A stretch of 64,000 nucleotides of DNA from Halomonas litopenaei (GCF_003045775.1 NZ_PXNS01000006.1:1-64000); one strand, 5' to 3'. Numbered from the stretch's first letter, positions 17,619 to 28,319 are shown. Translations and numbers: made by a program. The notes: a model not told the origin generated them from the sequence alone.

Positions 17619-18590
17619 TTACTGGTTGAGTTCCTGCTCGGTGAACAGGTCGGCGAACAGCGCCGAGCTCAAATAGCGCTCAGCGCTGTCTGGCAGTACC
17701 ACCACGATATTCTTGCCGGCGAACTCGGGCAGCTTGCTGACACGCACCGCAGCCTCGACCGCTGCCCCGCAGGAAATGCCGCAGAGGATGCCTTCCTCAC
17801 GCATCAGTCGATGGGCCATGGCCATGGCGTCCTCGTTGGTGACCGTCTCGACGCGATCGACCAGATCCATGTCCAGATTGTCCGGCACGAAGCCGGCACC
17901 GATGCCCTGGATCTTGTGGGGAGCGGGCTTGAGTTCCTTGCCTTCCCTGGCCTGGGTCAGGATGGGGGAGTCGGTGGGCTCCACCGCCACGGTGGTGATC
18001 GCCTTGCCCTGGGTCTTCTTGATGTAGCGCGAGACCCCGGTCAGGGTGCCCCCGGTGCCGACGCCGGCTACGAAGACATCGACCTCGCCGTCGGTATCGT
18101 TCCAGATCTCGGGGCCGGTGGTGGTCTCGTGGATGCGCGGGTTGGCCGGGTTGGAGAACTGCTGGGGCAGGAAGTAGGTCGACGGATCGGACTTGGCCAT
18201 CTCTTCGGCCTTGGCGATGGCGCCGGGCATGCCCTTGGCCGGTTCGGTCAGCACCAGTTCGGCGCCCAGGGCCTTCAGTACCTTGCGCCGCTCCAGGCTC
18301 ATGGAGGCCGGCATGGTCAAGGTCAGCGGGTAGCCCTTGGCGGCGGCAACGAAGGCCAGGGCGATGCCGGTATTGCCGCTGGTGGGTTCGATGATGGTCA
18401 TGCCCGGCTTGAGCACGCCGCGTTCCTCGGCATCCCAGATCATCGCCGCACCGATCCGGCACTTGACGCTGTAGGCCGGATTGCGCCCCTCGATCTTGGC
18501 CCAGATCGTGGCGCCTTCATTGACCCGGTTCAGCCGCACCAGTGGGGTGTTGCCGATTGCCTGGGCATTGTCGTCGTGGATGCGAGCCAT
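17619..18590 (-). CDS. cysK: Cysteine synthase A (O-acetylserine sulfhydrylase)
   Basis: 323 residues. PLP lysine Lys43 in SVKCRIG, substrate loop PTSGNTG (69-75), phosphate loop GTGGTLTG (about 177-184), and the C-terminal [10 protein letters not shown] signature shared by CysK proteins. Makes L-cysteine from O-acetyl-L-serine and sulfide. Monocistronic as far as can be seen, reading toward the SDR gene. Confidence 0.96.
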   Translation of the reverse strand: MARIHDDNAQAIGNTPLVRLNRVNEGATIWAKIEGRNPAYSVKCRIGAAMIWDAEERGVLKPGMTIIEPTSGNTGIALAFVAAAKGYPLTLTMPASMSLERRKVLKALGAELVLTEPAKGMPGAIAKAEEMAKSDPSTYFLPQQFSNPANPRIHETTTGPEIWNDTDGEVDVFVAGVGTGGTLTGVSRYIKKTQGKAITTVAVEPTDSPILTQAREGKELKPAPHKIQGIGAGFVPDNLDMDLVDRVETVTNEDAMAMAHRLMREEGILCGISCGAAVEAAVRVSKLPEFAGKNIVVVLPDSAERYLSSALFADLFTEQELNQ

Positions 18591-18762
18591 GTCTGACCTC
18601 CGTTGCAGGGCCCCGGGTAGCCAGTACAGGCGAGTCGACCAGGGGCAAATGATGGATGCGAAAGAAATCTATCGAGCGTCCACTATGCCTCAGGTTGGCG
18701 CCCGCCACGAGAGAGCGAGGGCTCGCTTACCGCCAAGGGATTTAAAGCGGCTGGCGAAACAG

Positions 18763-18789
18763 CACGCGCCCGCATCAAGCGGGCGCGTG
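18763..18789. terminator. Hairpin downstream of the alpha/beta hydrolase gene
   Basis: A perfect 11-bp GC-rich stem (18763-18773 with 18779-18789), loop ATCAA. On the minus strand it comes about 80 bases after the hydrolase stop and is followed by a few Ts, so it probably ends that transcript. Confidence 0.55.
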
Positions 18790-18869
18790 ATCGGCATGGT
18801 GAACGCCGTCGCCGTTCAGGACCCAAGGTCGGGTCTCCCGGCGAGCAGCGCTGACAAGGGCAGAACCTC

Positions 18870-19817
18870 CTATTGCTGGTCCCACGCGACGAAGGCGTCG
18901 ACCACCTCCTGGGGGCGCTCCAGCGGATAGAAGTGGCTGGCGTCCAGATATTCCCAGGTGGCGTGGGGCATGATGCGGGCCAGCGCCACGCCGGAGACGT
19001 AGGGCGGCTGGAAGGGGTCATGCACGCCCCACAGCAGCATCGCAGGCTTGTTCCACATCACCATCTGCGGTGAGGCCTCAAGGGTAAGGCGGTTATCCAT
19101 GGCCTTGAGGTACTCGATGAAATGGTTGCGGGTCGACTCGTTCTCGGCATAGTTGCCGTAGAGGTCCTCGAGGATCTCGTCGGTCAGGGTCTCCTCCGGC
19201 TGCATGAGACCTGCTGAGGCGAAGTTCTTGACGATCTCGCGGACGTTGTCGGCACTGAAGATCTGGCTGGCCTCGGCGGACTTGGCCTTGGCGATGGCGG
19301 CGTTGGCCTCAGGGACCGGCCACATGTCGAGCACGGCGGAGTTGCCGATCACGATCTTGCGGACCTGGTTCTGCTCCTTGAGCTCGGAATCGGTCACCAT
19401 GATCTGGGCGATGCCGCCTCCCAGGTCGTGGCCGAACAGGATGTAGGGGCCGGGCATCACCTGATTGGCGAAGTCGGTCATGATTTCGGCCTGGCCCTTG
19501 AGCGAGTGGTCGGCATCCATGGGGCCGTCGGTGTAGCTGAGCCCGAGTTGGCCGGGCGCGAAGACGTGATAGCCCTGTTCCGCCAGCAGCGGGCCCACCC
19601 GGGAGAACAGCACGCTGTTGAGCGGAATGCCATGGATCAGCATGACCGCCGGGTCACCAGGCTCGCCCCATTCGCGATAGGCGACGCGAAAGTCTCCTAC
19701 ATCAGCAAACTGACGGCCGGGCATCTCGTCGGCAAAGGCCGCAAGTGGTGTGACGGCAAGCGGTGTGATGGCAAGGGCGAGCGACAGGGCAAGGGCGTTG
19801 ATCGTGCGGATGGGCAT
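18870..19817 (-). CDS. Exported alpha/beta hydrolase with Asp nucleophile (epoxide hydrolase/dehalogenase-like)
   Basis: 315 residues. A Sec signal peptide (1-29, AAFA-DE) shows export. Core: oxyanion motif LIHGIPLNS (about 60-68), nucleophile elbow GHDLGG with Asp131 where esterases have Ser, and a catalytic His near 295 (DASHFYPLERP). The G-H-D-x-G-G elbow is that of epoxide hydrolases and haloacid/haloalkane dehalogenases. AGGAG lies 5 bases before the ATG at 19817; longer in-frame starts would bury the signal. Substrate unknown. A periplasmic location is unusual for this subgroup. Confidence 0.85.
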   Translation of the reverse strand: MPIRTINALALSLALAITPLAVTPLAAFADEMPGRQFADVGDFRVAYREWGEPGDPAVMLIHGIPLNSVLFSRVGPLLAEQGYHVFAPGQLGLSYTDGPMDADHSLKGQAEIMTDFANQVMPGPYILFGHDLGGGIAQIMVTDSELKEQNQVRKIVIGNSAVLDMWPVPEANAAIAKAKSAEASQIFSADNVREIVKNFASAGLMQPEETLTDEILEDLYGNYAENESTRNHFIEYLKAMDNRLTLEASPQMVMWNKPAMLLWGVHDPFQPPYVSGVALARIMPHATWEYLDASHFYPLERPQEVVDAFVAWDQQ

Positions 19818-20197
19818 GGCGGCTCCTGGGACGGTTATCGATAGCGCTGGCGCCGATGAGCACGGTCGTGATGGCGGTGGCGCAGGCACGAGTGTCAACG
19901 GCGGTGCTGACATGGGAGACGGTGGCCGGCCGAGGGCCGAGGCCAGTCGCTTCAAAGGCACTTCATACTCTAGATCAGCGTTACCCGATAAGAAGCCCCC
20001 CTGGATTGTCCAAGCATGTTTGAGCATAACGTGATGAAAGCTCGAGTCTGTGCCTTCTCTCCGAGGCCTGTGCCTCTTCACCATGGTCGGGGCTAAAAGA
20101 GCACAAGATCGAGCACCTACCTCGAAAGGTGAGTGCCATCTTCGAATTCAAACGCGCTAGCGTGGTAACCGAATCCATGAAATAGGGAGCTTGGCCG
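19818..20197. other. Divergent intergenic region
   Basis: 380 bases between the hydrolase and the TTG-started SDR. It must hold both promoters but I see no clear consensus pair. The first 100 bases are a Gly/Ala-codon-like, repetitive GC-rich stretch (GGCGGTGGCGCAGGC...GGCGGTGCTGAC). No supported gene. Confidence 0.35.
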
Positions 20198-21163
20198 TTG
20201 AACCATCAAGGGACTGAAAGGTGCGTGCTGGTGACAGGGGCGTCGTCAGGGATCGGCGAGGCGATCGTCACCGCGCTGCTCGAGCAGGGGTTTATCGTCT
20301 ACGCAGGCGCGCGTAGGGTCGAGCGCATGAGCCACCTGGCTGATAAGGGCGCCCGGGTGCTGGCGCTGGATATCACCGACGCCGACAGCATTGCCGCGGT
20401 GCTGACACGTATCGAGCGCGACGGCGTCGAGCTCGATGGGTTGGTCAACAACGCCGGCTACGGCAGCTATGGCGTGCTGGAGGAAGTCCCGATCGAGGAG
20501 GCCAGGCGTCAGTTCGAGGTCAACGTGTTCGGGCTGATGGCGTTGACCCGGGAGGTCTTGCCCGGCATGCGACGTCGACGGCGCGGTCGCATCGTCAATA
20601 TTGGCTCCATGGCCGGCCGTATCTGGTTTCCGGTGGGTGGCTGGTACCACGCCACCAAGTACGCGTTGGAAGCGCTGAGTGATGCCCTGAGGGTCGAGAC
20701 GCGCCCCTTTGGCCTGTCCGTCAGCCTGATCCAGCCCGGGGTGATTCGCAGCGAATGGGCGGCGATTGCCCGCAAGCCCTTGTGCGAGGACCCTCCCGAG
20801 GCGCCCTATGCGCGGATCAAGCGTGGCATGGCCGCCATCCTTGCCGATCACTCCCGGGCCGGCACCCCCGAGATGATCGCCGAGGCGGTGGTCCATGCCC
20901 TGACCGCCAGTCGCCCACGTCGACGCTACGCGCGGCCTCGGGACGCCAGGATATTGATCTTCCTCCACTGGCTTTTACCCACCTGGGCGTGGGAGAGAGG
21001 CGTCAGGTGGTTGCTGGCACGCTATGCCCGCAAAGCGAGTGACGACAACGGCGGCGGTACTAGTGTCGACGGAGGCGAGGCCGGCCCTGACAGCGGCCCG
21101 GAAAACAGCAACGAAAGCGGTAATAAAAGCGACGGCGAAAAGCGGGGTGAGGCGGAAAGCTGA
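20198..21163 (+). CDS. SDR-family oxidoreductase with acidic low-complexity tail
   Basis: 321 residues. Cofactor motif TGASSGIG (about 13-20), NNAGYG (about 86-91), catalytic Ser in NIGSMAG and the YHATKYALE Tyr-Lys pair; the middle resembles DltE/retinol-dehydrogenase-like SDRs. After the core, a hydrophobic stretch (about 251-268, LIFLHWLLPTWAWERG) suggests membrane contact, and residues from about 280 are an Asn/Gly/Ser/Glu-rich tail. No ATG exists near the conserved N-terminus; TTG 20198 with AGGGAG upstream is taken as start. Confidence 0.8.
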   Translation: MNHQGTERCVLVTGASSGIGEAIVTALLEQGFIVYAGARRVERMSHLADKGARVLALDITDADSIAAVLTRIERDGVELDGLVNNAGYGSYGVLEEVPIEEARRQFEVNVFGLMALTREVLPGMRRRRRGRIVNIGSMAGRIWFPVGGWYHATKYALEALSDALRVETRPFGLSVSLIQPGVIRSEWAAIARKPLCEDPPEAPYARIKRGMAAILADHSRAGTPEMIAEAVVHALTASRPRRRYARPRDARILIFLHWLLPTWAWERGVRWLLARYARKASDDNGGGTSVDGGEAGPDSGPENSNESGNKSDGEKRGEAES

Positions 21164-21230
21164 GCCGACGCCGGTCAGACCAACGTAGGAAGCATCGAGG
21201 GAAGCATCAAGGGAAACCACGAAGGAAACG

Positions 21231-21263
21231 ACAAGGGCCCGCCATGCTCCGGCGGGCCCTTGT
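21231..21263. terminator. Shared terminator of convergent SDR and binding-protein genes
   Basis: A perfect 13-bp stem ACAAGGGCCCGCC (21231-21243) with 21251-21263, seven-base loop. The ends are A/T, allowing weak bidirectional termination. Confidence 0.75.
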
Positions 21264-21277
21264 GATTGCCATGCCGG

Positions 21278-22087
21278 TTACAGGCGACTGGCGGGGCGCA
21301 GATCGTAGTCGAAGTACTGCTCCATCAGGCGCTGGAAGGTGCCGTCGGCGTAGACCTCGTTTAGAGCCTGGTTGAAGGTCTCGGCCAGGGCTTCATCGCG
21401 GGGGCGCACGGCGATGGCGTTGCCGCGCCCGAAGATCGATTCTGGCGAATTGATACGCTCGCCGACCTGGGTGAAGTCGCCATCCTCGGCCTTGATATCC
21501 AGCGCCTCGATGGCCACCGGGTAGTTGATGAAGGCCAGGTCCAGACGCCCGCTTTCCATGTCGAGGGCGACCTCGTCGGCGGTGGCGTAGCGACGGATAT
21601 CGAGGGTGTCGCGATAGCGCCCGGTGATGTAGGTGTCCTGGGTGGTACCGCGCTGGACGCCGACGGTCATGCCCTCGAGGCTTGCCAGGTCTTCCGGGTC
21701 GACGGCCTCGCCGCGACGGGCCACCCAGACCTTGGGCGACATGGCGTAGGGCTCGCTGAAGCGAACCTGGCGTTCACGCGCTTCGGTGATGCGCATCGAC
21801 GACAGGATGGCGTCGTACTTGCGTGCCAGCAGGCCGGGGATGATGCCGTCCCAGCCCTGGACGATCCACTCGCAGTCCAGTTCGGCGCGTTTGCACAACT
21901 CGTTGCCCAGATCGATCTCGAAGCCCGCGAGTTCGCCGTTGGCGTCGCGGTATTCGAACGGTGGATAAGGCACATCGACGGCGATACGCACCTGGCGAGC
22001 CTCGTCGCCGAAGGCGGCGGGCATCGTCAGCATCGTCGCGCAGGCGATGGCCAGGGGGGACAGCAGACGCTGGGAGAAAGAGCGCAT
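21278..22087 (-). CDS. Polar amino-acid ABC transporter substrate-binding protein (orphan)
   Basis: 269 residues. Signal peptide 1-27 (AAFG-DE), then the SBP_bac_3 fold: VRIAVDVPYPPFEYRD, GFEIDLGNELCKRAEL, GIIPGLLARKYDAILSSM, and DLAFINYPVAIEAL. These are hallmarks of Lys/Arg/His/ornithine and cystine-type binding proteins. No permease or ATPase gene is beside it, so it must use a transporter encoded elsewhere or serve as a receptor. It is downstream of TctA by 110 bp on the same strand and may be part of that regulon. Confidence 0.88.
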   Translation of the reverse strand: MRSFSQRLLSPLAIACATMLTMPAAFGDEARQVRIAVDVPYPPFEYRDANGELAGFEIDLGNELCKRAELDCEWIVQGWDGIIPGLLARKYDAILSSMRITEARERQVRFSEPYAMSPKVWVARRGEAVDPEDLASLEGMTVGVQRGTTQDTYITGRYRDTLDIRRYATADEVALDMESGRLDLAFINYPVAIEALDIKAEDGDFTQVGERINSPESIFGRGNAIAVRPRDEALAETFNQALNEVYADGTFQRLMEQYFDYDLRPASRL

Positions 22088-22197
22088 GGGGAACCTTGTC
22101 GTCAGGGAAGAAGGGGGAGGGGTTATCGTTATGGTGACCGTCGACGGGGCCAGCAGGGCCCCGTCGAGGGTCTGTCGGGTGATTGGCACCCAGGCCG

Positions 22198-23697
22198 TCA
22201 GGCCGCCTGCAGGCGCTTGGCGCGACGGTGGTGGCGTACCGCCAGCACGATCGACAGTGCCGCCAGCAACAGCAGGCCCAGCGATATCGGACGGGTGAAG
22301 AACAGCGTCCAGTTCTCGTCAGACATCAGCGCGCGGCGCAGGTTGGTCTCGGCGATGGGGCCGAGAATCACGCCCAGTACCAGCGGTGCCAGCGGGTAGT
22401 CCAGCTTGCTGAGCACATAGCCGAACACACCGACGCCGAGCAGCAGGTAGATGTCGGTGACCCGGTTGTTCAGCGCGAAGGCACCGATCACGCAGCACAC
22501 CAGGACCACCGGCACGATGATCGACTTGGGCACCTCGGTGACGCGCAGAAACCAGCGCATGCTGAACAGACACACCACCAGTACCATCAAGGCGGCCACC
22601 AGCATAGCCATGAACATGCCGTAGACCAGATCACCGTGATCCATGATCAGGCGCGGACCGACGCCGATGCCATGGACCATCAGCGAGGCCATCAACACCG
22701 CGTCCACCGCGCTGCCGGGGATACCGAGGGCGATCATCGGAATCAGGCCGCCACCGGAGGTGGCCGAGTTGCCGGACTCCGAGGCGATCACCCCTTCCGG
22801 CGTCCCGGTGCCGAAGGCCTCCGGGGTCTTCGAAGCGCGCTTGGCCTGGTCATAGGCCAGCAGGTTGGCGATGCTGCCGCCGGCGCCGGGCACCGCACCG
22901 ATGAACACCCCGACCAGTGAAGAGCGCACCAGGTTGACCGGATAGCTTAAGGTTTCCTTCAGCGCCGCCATGGGGTTGAAGTTGACGTCGTCGGGCATCA
23001 GCGCCTTGCCGTGCTTGACGCCCTCGGCGTCTTCCACCTCGGACAGCAGCTGGCTGACGGCGAAGATACCGATCAGCACCACCAGGAAGGGGAAGCCGTT
23101 GGCGAGCAGGTCCGAGTCGAAGGTGAAGCGTGCCACTCCCATCATCGGGTCGGAGCCGACGGTGGCAATGAACAGTCCCAGCAGGCCGGTCATCAGGCCC
23201 TTGAGCATGGACTTGCCGACCAGGCTTGCGACCACCGTCATGGCGAAGATGATCAGCGAGAAGTACTCCCAGGCGCCCAGCTTGACGGCGATCAGTGCCA
23301 GCGGTGGGGCGGCGATGATCAACACCACCACGCTGACCAGCGCGCCGAAGAAGGAGGCCCAGATACCCAGCGCCAGGGCGCGGCCAGGCTCGCCCTTGCG
23401 CGCCATCGGGAAGGCGTCGAAGGTGGTCGCCACCGACGACGGCGTGCCGGGGATGCCGAGCAGCGCGGCGGAGATCAGGCCGCCGGTATAACCGCCGACA
23501 TAGACCGCCAGCATGGTGGCCACGCCCTGCAGCGGGTCCATGGTGAAGGTCAGCGGCAGTGTCAGCACGATGGCCATGGTGATGGTGAAGCCAGGAATCG
23601 CCGAGGCGATGACACCGGCGATGACACCCAGCAGCATGGCGATCATGGTCGAGAGCGTAAACAGTTGGTCCATGCCGGACAGCAGCGCATCCATCAT
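22198..23697 (-). CDS. tctA: Tripartite tricarboxylate transporter, large permease TctA
   Basis: 499 residues, about 11-12 transmembrane segments. Conserved TctA stretches: GVIASAIPGF near 27, LLGIPGTPSSVATTFDAFPMARKGEPGRALALG (about 76-107), VGAVPGAGGSIANLLAYDQAKR and ALGIPGSAVDAVLM. ATG 23697 is preferred because GAGGAA is 7 bases upstream; a TTG two codons earlier is weaker. Last of the TctC-TctB-TctA order. Carries carboxylates across the inner membrane with TctB and the TctC receptor. Confidence 0.93.
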   Translation of the reverse strand: MMDALLSGMDQLFTLSTMIAMLLGVIAGVIASAIPGFTITMAIVLTLPLTFTMDPLQGVATMLAVYVGGYTGGLISAALLGIPGTPSSVATTFDAFPMARKGEPGRALALGIWASFFGALVSVVVLIIAAPPLALIAVKLGAWEYFSLIIFAMTVVASLVGKSMLKGLMTGLLGLFIATVGSDPMMGVARFTFDSDLLANGFPFLVVLIGIFAVSQLLSEVEDAEGVKHGKALMPDDVNFNPMAALKETLSYPVNLVRSSLVGVFIGAVPGAGGSIANLLAYDQAKRASKTPEAFGTGTPEGVIASESGNSATSGGGLIPMIALGIPGSAVDAVLMASLMVHGIGVGPRLIMDHGDLVYGMFMAMLVAALMVLVVCLFSMRWFLRVTEVPKSIIVPVVLVCCVIGAFALNNRVTDIYLLLGVGVFGYVLSKLDYPLAPLVLGVILGPIAETNLRRALMSDENWTLFFTRPISLGLLLLAALSIVLAVRHHRRAKRLQAA

Positions 23698-23727
23698 GAG
23701 CAATTTCCTCGAGGAGTCGTTGCCGCC

Positions 23728-24261
23728 TCAGCCGAACAGGCCGCGGGGCAGGCTGATGACGAAGACGTCGCGGAACAGGGTATCGACCCCGAGCGAGAAC
23801 ACCAGGGCGACCACCACAGCGATGGCCAGGGCCTTGAGCGAGCGCGCGCCCAGAAGCCATTGACCCGCCAGCAGGAAGGCCAGCGAGGCCAGGCTGAAAC
23901 CCAGCCAGGGCAGGGCGATGATGTACACCGCAAACAGCGCCAGCACAGCGAAGGCCAGCCGGTGACGCCAGATCCAGGCGCCGACCTGGCCGCGCTCACC
24001 GGGGCTCTGGCGCAGGAAGGCACGCGCCTCCTTGAAGGCGATGGCCAGGTTCAATGCCACCAGCGCCGCCAGCACCAGCCGCGGGAAGCTGCCCGAACCC
24101 AGTGGTTCCCACATCGACGATGGCAGCGCCTGGGCCCTGACAAAGAGCGCGGTGAACAGCGCCGCCAGGGCGATGTTCAACAGCACATGGGCCAGGGGAC
24201 CACCCCGGCCCGCGGCGTGCCGCTCCCCGGAAGGGGAGCGGTCGGTGGTGCTCTGGCTCAT
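23728..24261 (-). CDS. tctB: Tripartite tricarboxylate transporter, small permease TctB
   Basis: 177 residues with a polar N-terminus (about 1-22) and four transmembrane helices (about 25-43, 58-76, 103-135, 142-165). The PxxxGSGSFPRL motif after the first helix is the TctB hallmark. Its ATG overlaps the TctC stop (ATGA at 24258-24261), so it is translationally coupled. Confidence 0.9.
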   Translation of the reverse strand: MSQSTTDRSPSGERHAAGRGGPLAHVLLNIALAALFTALFVRAQALPSSMWEPLGSGSFPRLVLAALVALNLAIAFKEARAFLRQSPGERGQVGAWIWRHRLAFAVLALFAVYIIALPWLGFSLASLAFLLAGQWLLGARSLKALAIAVVVALVFSLGVDTLFRDVFVISLPRGLFG

Positions 24262-25187
24262 CGTGCAAGCTTCCCTGACAGACGCTCGATGGTGGCGTTG
24301 CTGGTCTCGAGGTACTCGGCGAACGCCTCGGGGCCTTCGAACACCACACTGGCGCCGGCGTTGTGCACCGCCTGGGCGAAGGCCTCGTCCTGGCTCATGG
24401 CCTCGAAGGCCTCGGCCAGGGTGTCGATGCGTTCTTCCGGGGTGCCCTTGGGTGCCAGAATGCCGCGAATGATGTTCAGCTTGAGCTCAGGATGGCCGAG
24501 TTCGGCGAAGGTCGGCACGTCCGGCGCTTCGGGTTGGCGCTCCTCGCTGCCCACCGCCAGGAATCGCAGGTCACCGTTCTTGACGAACTCGCCGCTGGAG
24601 GAAATGTCGCCGATGGCGGCGTCGATGTGGCCGCCGACCAGGGCGCGGATGCGCGAGCCGGTGCCCTCGAAGCCGACGTAGCGGAATTGCAGGTCTTCGG
24701 CTTCTTCCATCATGGCGGCGTGGATATGCGGCACACCGCCCAGGGTCACGCCGAAGCGGACCTCACCCGGGTTGGCCTTGGCGTACTCGACGAACTCCTC
24801 GAAGGTGGTGTAGGGCGCGTCGGCGGGCGCCGTCAGGTACTGGGGCGACTGGGTGACACCGGCCACCGGCTCGAAGTCGTCATAGTTGAGCGGAGTCAGG
24901 CCTGTGTGGTGGGCCACCAGCAGGCCTTCATGGACCTGACCGATGGTGTAGCCGTCGGCGTCACGCCGGGACAGCTCCTTGAGGCCAGTGGTGCCGCTGA
25001 CCCCGGGCATGTTGATCACCGGGATCGGCTGACCAAGCTGGGATTCGGCGTGGTTGGCGACCAGGCGCATCAGGGTGTCGCTGCCGCCACCCGGCGACCA
25101 GGGCACGATGAATTCCACCGGCTTGTCAGGGTAGGCGTCCTGGGCCACGGCCACACTGGCGGCGGCCAGGGCGGAGGCAGAGACCAT
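24258..25187 (-). CDS. tctC: TctC-family receptor with interrupted signal peptide
   Basis: 309 residues from the first usable ATG. The mature part is a normal Bug/TctC receptor: YPDKPVEFIVPWSPGGGSDTLMR, GTTGLKELSRRDADGYTIG, GTGSRIRALVGGHIDAAI and the final YLETSNATIERL. From ATG 25187 the signal would be only about 15 residues with no basic n-region. The true start is probably ATG 25259, with AGGA upstream and in frame, but a TAA at 25236-25238 lies eight codons in. The gene may therefore be poorly exported, translated by reinitiation, or inactive. Everything downstream is intact, which suggests a recent event or a sequencing error. Confidence 0.8.
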   Translation of the reverse strand: MVSASALAAASVAVAQDAYPDKPVEFIVPWSPGGGSDTLMRLVANHAESQLGQPIPVINMPGVSGTTGLKELSRRDADGYTIGQVHEGLLVAHHTGLTPLNYDDFEPVAGVTQSPQYLTAPADAPYTTFEEFVEYAKANPGEVRFGVTLGGVPHIHAAMMEEAEDLQFRYVGFEGTGSRIRALVGGHIDAAIGDISSSGEFVKNGDLRFLAVGSEERQPEAPDVPTFAELGHPELKLNIIRGILAPKGTPEERIDTLAEAFEAMSQDEAFAQAVHNAGASVVFEGPEAFAEYLETSNATIERLSGKLAR

Positions 25188-25259
25188 CAGGGCCAGCGCG
25201 GTCCGGGTGCAAGAGCGGCGGGAAAGAGCGGTCTTTTACGGGGTATGGTGCAGGGTCAT
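25188..25259 (-). other. Displaced 5' end of tctC containing an in-frame TAA
   Basis: Reading leftward from ATG 25259 gives MTLHHTP, then TAA, then KTALSRRSCTRTALAL running in frame into the annotated start. Removing the stop restores a classic n-region (several Lys/Arg) plus hydrophobic core. The ribosome site CAGGAC sits about 8 bases before 25259. Confidence 0.75.
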
Positions 25260-25386
25260 GGGATTGTCCTGTGCGTTGAGGGCTTTTGTCTGTGATTGTT
25301 GGGATGGATGGTCGGGTTGATTGTTATGGGTGGATCGAAGGTCACGCGTAGTTGTTGTGGATGGATCGGTGGTGTTGTGTCGTCTC

Positions 25387-25920
25387 TCAGCCTAGCAGCA
25401 GGGCGCCGTAGCCCAGCCCGAAGCACACCACCAGGGCCGGGTGTACGCGGGTCTTGAGCAGCAGCAGTGCCGCCACTGCCGCGATGATCAGGGTGTGCAC
25501 CAGGCCCGATGTCGCCATGCCCTCCTTGAGGAAGCTGACGGTCAGGTAGGCCATCAGCACCATGACGACAGGACGGACCCACTGGCTCATGGACTTGACC
25601 TTGATCGAGTCACGGTAGCGATAGAGGGTGCCCAGGGCCGCCAGCATCAGCAGCAGCGAAGGGCCGACGGTGGCCAGCACCGCCACCATGGCACCGCCGG
25701 CGCCGGCTACCTCATAGCCGATGTAGCCGGCCATCTTGGTGGCGATGGGGCTCGGCAGGGCATTGCCCAGCGCCAGCGTCTCGGCGAAGCCCTGATGGGT
25801 CATCCAGCCGTAGGTGCCGACCACCTCGTTCTCGATCAGCGGAATGATCGCGGGCCCACCGCCGTAGCCGACGATATTGGGGATGAAAAAGGCCAGAAAT
25901 AGCTGCCAGTAGATCATCAC
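25387..25920 (-). CDS. Chromate transporter family protein, second half-size subunit
   Basis: 177 residues, five to six transmembrane helices. Conserved CHR features: GYGGGPAIIPLIENEVV (about 18-34), LALGNALPSPIATKMAGYIGYEVAG (about 49-73). This is one of two single-domain (short-chain) CHR proteins that work as a pair. Members move chromate or related oxyanions, but many short CHR pairs are of unknown substrate. Overlaps its partner by 4 bases. RBS AGGAGGT lies before the start. Confidence 0.9.
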   Translation of the reverse strand: MMIYWQLFLAFFIPNIVGYGGGPAIIPLIENEVVGTYGWMTHQGFAETLALGNALPSPIATKMAGYIGYEVAGAGGAMVAVLATVGPSLLLMLAALGTLYRYRDSIKVKSMSQWVRPVVMVLMAYLTVSFLKEGMATSGLVHTLIIAAVAALLLLKTRVHPALVVCFGLGYGALLLG

Positions 25921-26483
25921 AAGCGACCTCCTTCAGGGGCGTTGCGGGGCTTCTCGGGCCTGAGCAGGGCGGCGATCAGAATGGCGCCGATGATCAGCCC
26001 AGGGTGTACGCCAAGACCATATATCAGGCCACCGGCGGCCACTCCCATGATCAGGGTGGCGACCACGCCGAGCCCGGCCCGGGACTTCTGGAAGAAGTCG
26101 AAGGTCAGCTGGGCCATCATCACCATCACCACCGGCACCACGCCCAGCCCCATGCCCTGCACCCAGCGTTGGTCGCCGTAGCGACTGTAGAGGCCGAGCA
26201 GCGCGATCATGGCGAAGATCACCGGCACGATCACCGCCACCACCGCATTGATGGCGCCGAACACCCCGCCGACCCGATAGCCGATGTAGCCGGCCATCTT
26301 GGTGGCGATGGGCCCCGGCAGGGTATTGCCGATGGCCAGGACATCGGCGAAGGCGTCGTCGTCCATCCAGGCGTGGCGCTTGACCACCTCCTGGTGGACC
26401 AGCGGAATCATCGACGGACCGCCGCCGAAGCCGAAGATACCGATGCGAAAGAAGGCGGCAAATAGCGAAGCTTGTACGCTCAT
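25917..26483 (-). CDS. Chromate transporter family protein, first half-size subunit
   Basis: 188 residues, matching the downstream subunit in layout: GFGGGPSMIPLVHQEVV (about 18-34), LAIGNTLPGPIATKMAGYIGYRVGG (about 49-73), then five hydrophobic segments. The pair encodes a heterodimeric CHR permease. Only three bases separate it from the end of the gamma-glutamyltransferase-family gene, so the three genes form one operon, which points away from classic plasmid-type chromate resistance. Confidence 0.9.
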   Translation of the reverse strand: MSVQASLFAAFFRIGIFGFGGGPSMIPLVHQEVVKRHAWMDDDAFADVLAIGNTLPGPIATKMAGYIGYRVGGVFGAINAVVAVIVPVIFAMIALLGLYSRYGDQRWVQGMGLGVVPVVMVMMAQLTFDFFQKSRAGLGVVATLIMGVAAGGLIYGLGVHPGLIIGAILIAALLRPEKPRNAPEGGRL

Positions 26484-26486
26484 GGG

Positions 26487-28148
<1,662 letters not shown>

Positions 28149-28221
28149 GGCGTCTCTCTTCAAGGTGGCTGACTCGAGGTCGCTGATCCAAGCTGGATCG
28201 GGTCAATCGTTATTGGTGTTA

Positions 28222-28233
28222 AAAATCGATTTT
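28222..28233. promoter_or_regulatory. AT-rich palindrome upstream of the Ggt-family gene, candidate GntR operator
   Basis: AAAATCGATTTT, a perfect 12-base palindrome 74 bases before the Ggt start. It fits the same AAWATCGATWTT pattern as the palindrome at 30008-30019 between nhaC and the divergent GntR gene. Confidence 0.5.
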
Positions 28234-28295
28234 ATGACCCGACTATGCCGCGCCCTCGAAAGGCCGTCAATCCCCTGAAGAGCGATCCAACGGTT

Positions 28296-28319
28296 CGGGG
28301 CCCGGCAAGGCGGGCCCCG
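28296..28319. terminator. GC-rich hairpin after the NhaC-type antiporter gene
   Basis: A perfect 9-bp stem CGGGGCCCG with CGGGCCCCG, 6-base loop, about 70 bases after the leftward nhaC stop. No T run, so termination strength is uncertain. Confidence 0.5.

Noticed and set aside
23011..24681. A 556-codon plus-strand frame over tctA, tctB and tctC
   Set aside because: Antisense shadow of TctA-TctC; Gln/His/Gly-rich with no domain.
25387..26483. Chromate resistance island
   Set aside because: The Chr pair lacks chrB/chrC/chrF and any mobile-element marks; it is in an operon with a hydrolase gene.
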